NCBI GenBank assembly: GCA_018817545.1
Contig: JAHITL010000085.1
Coordinates: 1-13,674, forward strand
Length of the DNA: 13,674 nt
Origin: Patescibacteria group bacterium
GTDB lineage: Bacteria; Patescibacteriota; Patescibacteriia; Patescibacteriales; GWC2-42-12
Direction of reading: 5' to 3'
The position numbers and the translations under genes are program-made. Position 1 is the stretch's first letter; the number at the start of each line of letters is the position of its first letter. The notes under the pieces were generated by a model. The model was not told where the DNA came from and did not search any database. It was given only the letters and a program-made list of their open reading frames with translations. Shown here one piece after another: positions 5,044 through 10,637 of this stretch.

Positions 5044-6456
5044 ATGGAAATATTATTACATAAAATAAAAAAATATATTCCTAAAAAGATATTTAAATTT
5101 TTGCAGCCTGCTTACCATTTTTTATTAAGCGCGATAGCGGCTTTTTGGTATCATTTTCCTTCTGATAAGTTGATTGTTATTGGAATCACAGGTACTACAG
5201 GAAAAACAACTAGTCTTTTTTTAATGGCGAAAACATTGGTTAATGCTGGTTATAAAGTTGGATATATTTCTACGGCAATGTTTAGTGATGGTCAGACAGA
5301 ATGGTTGAATGATAAAAAAATGACTATGCCTGGTCGTTTTTTTTCACAGAAAATATTAGCGCAAATGGTAAAAAATAAATGTCATTATGTAATTATTGAA
5401 ACAACATCAGAGGGTATTGAGCAATTTCGTCATCGTTTTATTAATTATGATATTTTAATTTTCACGTGCCTTTATCCAGAACATATAGAATCTCACGGTA
5501 GTTTTGAAAATTATAAACAAGCAAAAGGAAAATTATTTGCTCATCTTAAAAAGTGTCATACAAAATATGTTGATGAACAAAAAATAATAAAACAACCAGA
5601 TAGTGGTATAAAAAAAATTGGTTTAAATAGAATTAAAAAAACTATTATTGCTAATGCTGATGATAAGTATGCAAATTATTTTTTTGATTTTTGGGCTGAA
5701 GAAAAAATTGGTTATACCAATAAAGTTAAAAGTCAAAAGTTAAAAGTTAAAAGCAATCTAAATGTTATAATTGAGTATGGAAATATTAATGTAAGCGAAG
5801 TGGCTATTAATTTTTTTGTTGAAGAGACTAATATTGTATTAAAGTTATTGGGTGAATTTAATGTTGTTAATGCTATGAATGCTGTTTGTTTGGGCGTATC
5901 TCAAGGAATTAGTCTAGCTAAAGTTGCAAATGGATTGAGTAAAGTTGGGCAAATGCCTGGGCGATTAGAAATAATTAAAGAAAAACAACCCTTTACTGTT
6001 ATAGTTGATTATGCTTTTGAACCAGTAGCCATAACTAAACTTTATGAAGCAGTTAAAGTTTTGCCATATCATAAAATTATTCATCTTTTGGGTTCTTGCG
6101 GTGGTGGGAGAGATAAGTCGCGCAGGAGTGAGTTGGGTAAAATTGCTGGGGTTAAAGCTGATATAGTAATTGTTACCAATGAAGATCCTTATGACGAAGA
6201 TCCACAAATTATTATTGAACAAGTAGCCGCTAGTGTTAAAAACGTTGGTAAAATTATAGATAAAAATTTGTTTAAAATTTTAGATAGAAGAGAGGCTATT
6301 AAAAAAGCATTGTCTTTAGCAAAAGATGGTGATTTAGTTTTAATTACAGGTAAGGGTTGTGAGCAAAAAATGTGTGTTGCCGATGGAGTTAAAATTCCGT
6401 GGGATGATAGAAAGGTGGTGAGAGAGGAATTATTAGGCATCGGAATTTTATATTGA
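5044..6456 (+). CDS. murE: MurE-like UDP-MurNAc-tripeptide synthetase lacking the N-terminal domain
   Basis: Family knowledge: MurE adds the third amino acid (meso-DAP or Lys) to UDP-MurNAc-L-Ala-D-Glu using ATP in the cytoplasm. Seen here in 470 aa are the P-loop GITGTTGKTT (47-56), the ETTSEG segment, PEHIESHGSFENYKQAK with the likely carbamylated K161, the C-terminal-domain MPGRLE motif, LGSCGGGRDKSRR, NEDPYDEDP (379-387) and GKGCEQKM (436-443). E. coli MurE has its P-loop after about 110 residues; here it comes at 47, so the uridine-binding N-terminal domain is missing and is replaced by a short segment with a hydrophobic helix (about 19-38). The substrate-selecting DNPR motif of DAP-type enzymes reads EDPY, so the third residue added cannot be predicted. 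The usual GKGHE His is Cys439. A heptamer array encodes residues 228-237. Its position after femAB fits cell-wall synthesis. Confidence 0.88.
   Translation: MEILLHKIKKYIPKKIFKFLQPAYHFLLSAIAAFWYHFPSDKLIVIGITGTTGKTTSLFLMAKTLVNAGYKVGYISTAMFSDGQTEWLNDKKMTMPGRFFSQKILAQMVKNKCHYVIIETTSEGIEQFRHRFINYDILIFTCLYPEHIESHGSFENYKQAKGKLFAHLKKCHTKYVDEQKIIKQPDSGIKKIGLNRIKKTIIANADDKYANYFFDFWAEEKIGYTNKVKSQKLKVKSNLNVIIEYGNINVSEVAINFFVEETNIVLKLLGEFNVVNAMNAVCLGVSQGISLAKVANGLSKVGQMPGRLEIIKEKQPFTVIVDYAFEPVAITKLYEAVKVLPYHKIIHLLGSCGGGRDKSRRSELGKIAGVKADIVIVTNEDPYDEDPQIIIEQVAASVKNVGKIIDKNLFKILDRREAIKKALSLAKDGDLVLITGKGCEQKMCVADGVKIPWDDRKVVREELLGIGILY
5725..5752. repeat. Heptamer array GTYAAAA x4 inside murE
   Basis: The units GTTAAAA, GTCAAAA, GTTAAAA and GTTAAAA encode VKSQKLKVKS (residues 228-237) in a region between the ATP-binding core motifs. 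Only the second unit has C, exactly where T would create TAA. Same family and phase as the arrays at 2639 and 4051. Confidence 0.88.
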
Positions 6457-6531
6457 ATACGGTATTTGGCGACAGACCCATCAATTCAGAATTTAAAATT
6501 TTGTTTTAAAATTAAAAATTAGAATTTATTT

Positions 6532-6576
6532 AAAAATTATAAAATTATAAAATTAAAAATTAAAAATTAAAAATTA
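6532..6576. repeat. AT-rich tandem repeat (AAAATTAT / AAATTAA units) after murE
   Basis: Consecutive 7-8 bp units of the AAAATTAT and AAATTAA type. The first 31 bases (6532-6562) are identical to 10592-10622 in the rpoB-rpoC spacer, and inverted relatives lie in the femAB-murE spacer. Confidence 0.8.
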
Positions 6577-6606
6577 TTTCTTAGGGTTAAAATATCTTCA
6601 CCCCCC

Positions 6607-6615
6607 TGTGGATAA
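6607..6615 (-). promoter_or_regulatory. Consensus DnaA box
   Basis: TGTGGATAA is the exact reverse complement of the consensus DnaA box TTATCCACA. It is preceded by CCCCCC, follows the AT-rich repeat array, and lies about 100 bases upstream of the rpoB promoter. I found no second consensus box nearby, so a regulatory or titration site is likelier than an origin. Confidence 0.5.
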
Positions 6616-6634
6616 TTTTTTTGGTAAAATTAAT

Positions 6635-6658
6635 AGTCAATAGCGAATTATTGATTTT
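6635..6658 (+). terminator. Weak hairpin with short T-run, possible murE terminator
   Basis: TCAATA (6637-6642) pairs with TATTGA (6649-6654) around loop GCGAAT; AG/TT can extend the stem with one wobble pair. Only TTTT follows, and the stem is AT-rich, so termination would be weak. Confidence 0.3.
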
Positions 6659-6718
6659 CCGCTAAAATTAGAAAAAATAAATTAGAAAAAAATATATTAT
6701 TTGGAGCTAAATTATCTC

Positions 6719-6747
6719 TTGACAAAGTAATAGATAGTTGCTAGTAT
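6719..6747 (+). promoter_or_regulatory. Extended -10 sigma-70 promoter for rpoBC
   Basis: A perfect -35 box TTGACA (6719-6724), a 17-base spacer and -10 TAGTAT (6742-6747) preceded by TGC (extended -10 motif TGn). The predicted start is near 6754, giving an rpoB leader of about 350 bases. It is one of the two best promoters in the window, with that of tRNA-Glu. Confidence 0.75.
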
Positions 6748-6814
6748 TGAATAAGATTTTTAAAGTGTTAAAAAGTTAGTTAATAATATAAGATTATTAT
6801 ATAAAGTTCAAATT

Positions 6815-6892
6815 GAAGAAACGGCCCAGTTACAATTAGGTAACATATTGCATTTGGAATAGAAGCAATCGTCAAGCCGTTTTTTTGTTTTT
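6815..6892 (+). ncRNA. Structured leader RNA / attenuator upstream of rpoB (three-way junction)
   Basis: The outer stem AAACGGC (6819-6825) pairs with GCCGTTT (6876-6882) and can extend through a wobble pair and A-U pairs to 6815/6886. Inside are two hairpins: GTTAC/GTAAC (6829-6833, 6840-6844; loop AATTAG) and ATTGC/GCAAT (6847-6851, 6865-6869; 13-base loop). The closing strand runs into TTTTTTT-G-TTTTT, so the whole element ends like an intrinsic terminator about 135 bases after the predicted start. It could be an attenuator or riboregulator of rpoBC, or a separate small RNA. I do not recognise it as a named riboswitch or ribosomal-protein leader, and no ATG-started leader peptide is visible. 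Confidence 0.55.
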
Positions 6893-6956
6893 AATAAATA
6901 TTTTTGTATAGCTTAGTTTAAATATAATTACTGTAACTCATTTTTAAATTCAAACA

Positions 6957-6975
6957 AGTGAAATATTGTTTCACT
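6957..6975 (+). promoter_or_regulatory. Leader hairpin upstream of rpoB
   Basis: A perfect 7-bp stem, AGTGAAA (6957-6963) with TTTCACT (6969-6975), and a TATTG loop. It has no immediate T-run. It is the second structured element of the rpoB leader. Confidence 0.45.
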
Positions 6976-7001
6976 AATTTAATATAGTTTTTATTTAATA
7001 A

Positions 7002-7033
7002 CTCAATTTTAGATTGGAATTGAGAATTTTTTT
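7002..7033 (+). terminator. Second terminator-like hairpin in the rpoB leader
   Basis: CTCAATT (7002-7008) pairs with AATTGAG (7018-7024), extendable by two T-G wobbles. AA and then a run of seven T (7027-7033) follow. The stem is AT-rich, so it may attenuate rather than stop transcription. It lies about 70 bases before the rpoB ATG. Apart from these elements, nothing else is supported in 6457-7104. Confidence 0.4.
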
Positions 7034-7104
7034 GTCTTATCAGGTTTATTGTTGAATACTATATAAAGAGTATCTAATAATAGACTTTTAATATCTTTAT
7101 TTTT

Positions 7105-10100
7105 ATGCCTAATAAAATAAAAGCAGAGAAACGTATTAAATTCGCTAGTATTGAAAAGACTTTTCCTCTACCAGACCTAATTGAGATTCAGAAAGATTCT
7201 TATAATTGGTTTTTGAAAGAAGGTCTTACTGATTTATTTGAGGAAGTTTTTCCTATAACTGATTTTATTGGTCGTAATTTAGAACTTCATTTGGATAAAT
7301 ATTATCTTGATGAAGCTAAATTTGATGAAGTTGTTAGTCGCGCAAAAAATGTTACTTATGAAGCTTCTTTAAGAGCTCAAGTTAGATTAGTTAATAAAAA
7401 AACAGAGCACGTTGTTACTCAAGAAGTGTTTTTAGGAGATTTTCCTTTGATGACTAAAAACGGGACTTTTATTATTAATGGTATTGAACGTGTAGTTGTT
7501 TCTCAGCTGATTAGAAGCGCTGGCGTGATTTTTTCTTCAGAATTTATTAAGGGTAAAAAATATTATGGAGCTAAAGTTATTCCTAATCGTGGTGCTTGGT
7601 TGGAAATTGAAACTGATGCTAATAATGTAATTTGGGTAAGAATTGATCGCAAACGTAAAGTAGCTATCACTTCTTTGTTGCGCGCTTTTGGCTATTCTAG
7701 CGATGAAGAAATAAAAAGTCTATTTAATAACAGTAAAGGAATAGGAACTGAATCTATTGGTGATTATATTGATGCTACAATAGCTAAGGATACTGCAAAA
7801 GATGAAGCAGGAGGATTAAAAGAGGTTTACAAAAGAATTAGACCAGGAGATTTAGCCACGACAGAGAATGCTCGTCAATTTATTCACTCAATGTTTTTTA
7901 GATTTGATCGTTATGATTTTGATCGAGTTGGTCGTTATAAAATAAATAAACGATTTGGTTTTACTGTACCTAATAATAAGGAAAATAGAATTTTACGACG
8001 TGAAGATCTGATTGCTATTATTACTGAAGTAATAAGATTAAATATTACGCAAGAACAGGAAGATGATATTGACCATTTGGGTAATCGTCGTATTAGGGCA
8101 ATTGGTGAGTTAATTCAAAATAAATTTAGAGTTGGCTTATCTCGTATGGAGAGAATTGTTAGAGATAGAATGAGTATTATGGATATAGATAGTTTAACAC
8201 CGAATAAGTTAATTAATGCTCGTCCAGTTATTAGTGTTGTAAAAGAATTTTTTATGTCTTCTCAGCTATCGCAGTTTATGGATCAAACCAACCCTTTAGC
8301 AGAATTAGAGCATAAAAGAAGATTGTCTGCCATGGGTCCAGGTGGATTAACTAGAGAACGAGCTGGTTTTGAAGTTCGTGATGTGCACCCTACTCATTAT
8401 GGGCGTATTTGTCCGATTGCGACTCCTGAAGGTCCGAATATTGGTTTAGTCGGTCATTTAACTAGTTACGCTAGACTAAATAAATATGGATTTATTGAAT
8501 CTCCTTATCGAAGAGTTTTACATGATATTGAAAATAAAGCAGAAATAACTGAAAATAAAATTGTTAGACAGGATATTTATGAAATGAAAGGTGATAAGCA
8601 GGGAGTTTTGATTATTAAAGAAGGAAAAATTATTGATAAGAAAACAGCGCAAATATTAGAAGAAAAATTAGGACCTGTTACTATAGCAATCAAGCCAATG
8701 GTTACTGATGAGATAATTTATTTAGACGCTTTTACTGAAGAAAAATATATTACTACTGTAGCTACTACGCCAATTGATAGCAAAGGATATTTTTTGGTTG
8801 AAAAGACAGAAGCTAGAAAGTATAATAGGCCAACAATTGAAGCTGTAGAAAATATTGATTTTATGGCTTTAGCTGCTAATCAGATTATTTCTGTGGCAAC
8901 TTCTTTAATTCCTTTTTTAGAACATGATGATGGTATTAGAGCATTAATGGGCACTAATATGCAACGTCAGGCAGTTCCTTTGATTAGTGCTGAAGCTCCA
9001 ATAGTTGGTACTGGAATTGAAGTTGAAGCTGCCAGAGATTCTGGTTATGTAATTATTGCTGAAACAGATGGAGAAATTTCTAAAGTTGATGGCACTGCTA
9101 TTGATGTAAAAGACAATGAAGGTAAAACGAGAAATTATAAATTAAATAAATTTTCACGTTCTAATGCGTCTACTTGTGTTAATCAGCGCCCAATAGTTAG
9201 TAAAGGAGATAAAATTAAAAAAGGACAGGTGTTAACTGATAGCTCAGCAGTTGATAATGGAGAATTGGCATTAGGTAGAAATATTTTAGTTGCTTTTATG
9301 ACTTGGCGCGGATTTAATTATGAAGACGCGATTATTATTTCAGAAGATTTGCTTAGAAAAGATGTTTTTTCATCTATTCATATTGAAAATTATACTATTA
9401 GTGTTCGTGATACTAAATTAGGTCCAGAATTAATGACTAATGATATCCCAAATATTAGTGAAGAAAAATTAAAAGATTTGGACGAATATGGCGTAGTAAG
9501 AATTGGCGCAGAAGTTTCTAGCGGTGATATTTTGGTTGGTAAAATTACACCAAAGGGAGAAACAGAATTATCAGCTGAAGAAAAATTATTAAGAGCGATT
9601 TTTGGTGAGAAAGCTAAAGATGTTAGAGATTCGTCGCTTTATTTGGAACACGGGGAGCATGGCAAAGTTGTTGATATTAAAATCTTTTCTAGAGAGAAAG
9701 GTGATAAACTTTCAGCTGGCGTTATCCAATCAGTTCAAGTAACAGTAGCTAATTTGAGAAAAATTCAAATTGGCGACAAAATGGCTGGCAGACATGGAAA
9801 TAAAGGTGTTATTTCTAAAATTGTCCCTGCTGAAGATATGCCATATTTGGCAGATGGAACTCGGGTTGAGATTATTTTGTCTCCTTTGGGTGTTGTTTCT
9901 AGAATGAATTTGGGTCAACTTTTGGAAACTCATTTAGGTATGGCTGCTAAGCGATTGGGTTATCGAGTAGACGTTCCTGTTTTAGAGGGTATTTCTAAAG
10001 ATAAAATTCAGGAAGAATTGGTTAAATCAGGTATGCCTGCTGATGGTAAATTAGTTTTGCACGATGGCCGCACAGGAGAACCTTTTGATAATAAAATAGT

Positions 10101-10485
10101 AGTTGGTTATAAATATATTTTAAAACTCAATCATATGGTTGAGGATAAAATTCACCAAAGATCAATCGGTCCATATTCATTAATTACACAACAGCCTTTA
10201 GGAGGTAAAGCTCAATATGGTGGTCAACGTTTTGGTGAAATGGAAGTGTGGGCGTTAGAAGCGTATGGAGCTGCTCATACTTTGCAGGAAATATTAACTA
10301 TTAAATCAGACGATGTTCCAGGACGAAGTAAGGCTTATGAGGCAATTATTAAAGGAGAAACTATTAAAAAGCTTAATATTCCAGAGTCTTTTAATGTTTT
10401 AATTAGAGAGCTTAAAGGATTATGTCTTGACGTAGAGTTGTTAAAAGATAATCAAGTTATTAAATTAGAACGACAAGGAGAGTAG
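7105..10485 (+). CDS. rpoB: DNA-directed RNA polymerase subunit beta
   Basis: RpoB forms one half of the RNA polymerase active-site cleft with RpoC. At 1126 aa it is shorter than the E. coli subunit (1342) and lacks its large lineage-specific insertions. Conserved blocks include MTKNGTFIINGIERVVVSQL near the N-terminus, the rifampicin region SQLSQFMDQTNPL...HKRRLSAMGPGGLTRERAG (from residue 386), VRDVHPTHYGRICPIATPEGPN, LMGTNMQRQAVPL, GDKMAGRHGNKG (890-901), NLGQLLETHLG and the C-terminal GGKAQYGGQRFGEMEVWALEAYGA. Residues equivalent to E. coli D516, H526 and S531 are conserved (D393, H403, S408); L533 is replaced by M410. The ATG at 7105 gives the usual short N-terminal extension, with no Shine-Dalgarno motif. 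rplJ/rplL do not precede it directly. rpoC follows after 152 bases. Confidence 0.99.
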   Translation: MPNKIKAEKRIKFASIEKTFPLPDLIEIQKDSYNWFLKEGLTDLFEEVFPITDFIGRNLELHLDKYYLDEAKFDEVVSRAKNVTYEASLRAQVRLVNKKTEHVVTQEVFLGDFPLMTKNGTFIINGIERVVVSQLIRSAGVIFSSEFIKGKKYYGAKVIPNRGAWLEIETDANNVIWVRIDRKRKVAITSLLRAFGYSSDEEIKSLFNNSKGIGTESIGDYIDATIAKDTAKDEAGGLKEVYKRIRPGDLATTENARQFIHSMFFRFDRYDFDRVGRYKINKRFGFTVPNNKENRILRREDLIAIITEVIRLNITQEQEDDIDHLGNRRIRAIGELIQNKFRVGLSRMERIVRDRMSIMDIDSLTPNKLINARPVISVVKEFFMSSQLSQFMDQTNPLAELEHKRRLSAMGPGGLTRERAGFEVRDVHPTHYGRICPIATPEGPNIGLVGHLTSYARLNKYGFIESPYRRVLHDIENKAEITENKIVRQDIYEMKGDKQGVLIIKEGKIIDKKTAQILEEKLGPVTIAIKPMVTDEIIYLDAFTEEKYITTVATTPIDSKGYFLVEKTEARKYNRPTIEAVENIDFMALAANQIISVATSLIPFLEHDDGIRALMGTNMQRQAVPLISAEAPIVGTGIEVEAARDSGYVIIAETDGEISKVDGTAIDVKDNEGKTRNYKLNKFSRSNASTCVNQRPIVSKGDKIKKGQVLTDSSAVDNGELALGRNILVAFMTWRGFNYEDAIIISEDLLRKDVFSSIHIENYTISVRDTKLGPELMTNDIPNISEEKLKDLDEYGVVRIGAEVSSGDILVGKITPKGETELSAEEKLLRAIFGEKAKDVRDSSLYLEHGEHGKVVDIKIFSREKGDKLSAGVIQSVQVTVANLRKIQIGDKMAGRHGNKGVISKIVPAEDMPYLADGTRVEIILSPLGVVSRMNLGQLLETHLGMAAKRLGYRVDVPVLEGISKDKIQEELVKSGMPADGKLVLHDGRTGEPFDNKIVVGYKYILKLNHMVEDKIHQRSIGPYSLITQQPLGGKAQYGGQRFGEMEVWALEAYGAAHTLQEILTIKSDDVPGRSKAYEAIIKGETIKKLNIPESFNVLIRELKGLCLDVELLKDNQVIKLERQGE

Positions 10486-10637
10486 AGTTTATTAATTTTT
10501 AATATCTAAATATTTATTTATTTATTTTATAATTTAGTTATTTTTTGAAATTTATATTAAAAATTAAAATATTATCCCGCAATATGCGGGAAAAAATTAT
10601 AAAATTATAAAATTAAAAATTATAAGACATTAATATT
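10486..10637. other. rpoB-rpoC spacer with GC hairpin and AT-rich repeat
   Basis: The spacer is long for an rpoB-rpoC junction. It contains the hairpin TCCCGC (10575-10580) / GCGGGA (10586-10591), with loop AATAT, followed by A-rich rather than T-rich sequence on the + strand, so it is not a classical terminator. Next comes a repeat (10592-10622) identical to 6532-6562. No promoter with a good -35/-10 pair is seen, so rpoC is probably co-transcribed with rpoB, and the hairpin may be an RNA-processing or stability element. Confidence 0.6.

Noticed and set aside
1765-6456. Alternative genetic code with TGA as glycine (as in some Patescibacteria), suggested by TGA at the ends of the 1066-1767 and murE genes
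   Set aside because: The conserved genes (tsaD, ruvA, femAB, murE, rpoB, rpoC) have no in-frame TGA. Read-through of the two TGAs gives only short, low-complexity tails that do not extend the family domains.
6532-6615. Replication origin (AT-rich repeats next to a DnaA box)
   Set aside because: There is only one consensus DnaA box, no dnaA or dnaN gene nearby, and the same AT-rich repeats occur in other spacers without DnaA boxes.
6923-6928. Second rpoB promoter based on TATAAT at 6923-6928
   Set aside because: The -10 is perfect, but no acceptable -35 lies 16-18 bases upstream (only a T-run), and such matches are frequent in this composition.
429-9933. Minus-strand ORFs at 429-707, 723-923, 3346-3543, 5965-6222, 6189-6440 and 9730-9933
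   Set aside because: Each lies wholly inside a well-supported + strand gene, encodes low-complexity sequence with no recognisable motif, and has no start context; they are antisense shadows.
10575-10591. Intrinsic terminator between rpoB and rpoC
   Set aside because: The hairpin is followed by A-rich, not T-rich, sequence on the + strand, and the minus strand has no gene to terminate.
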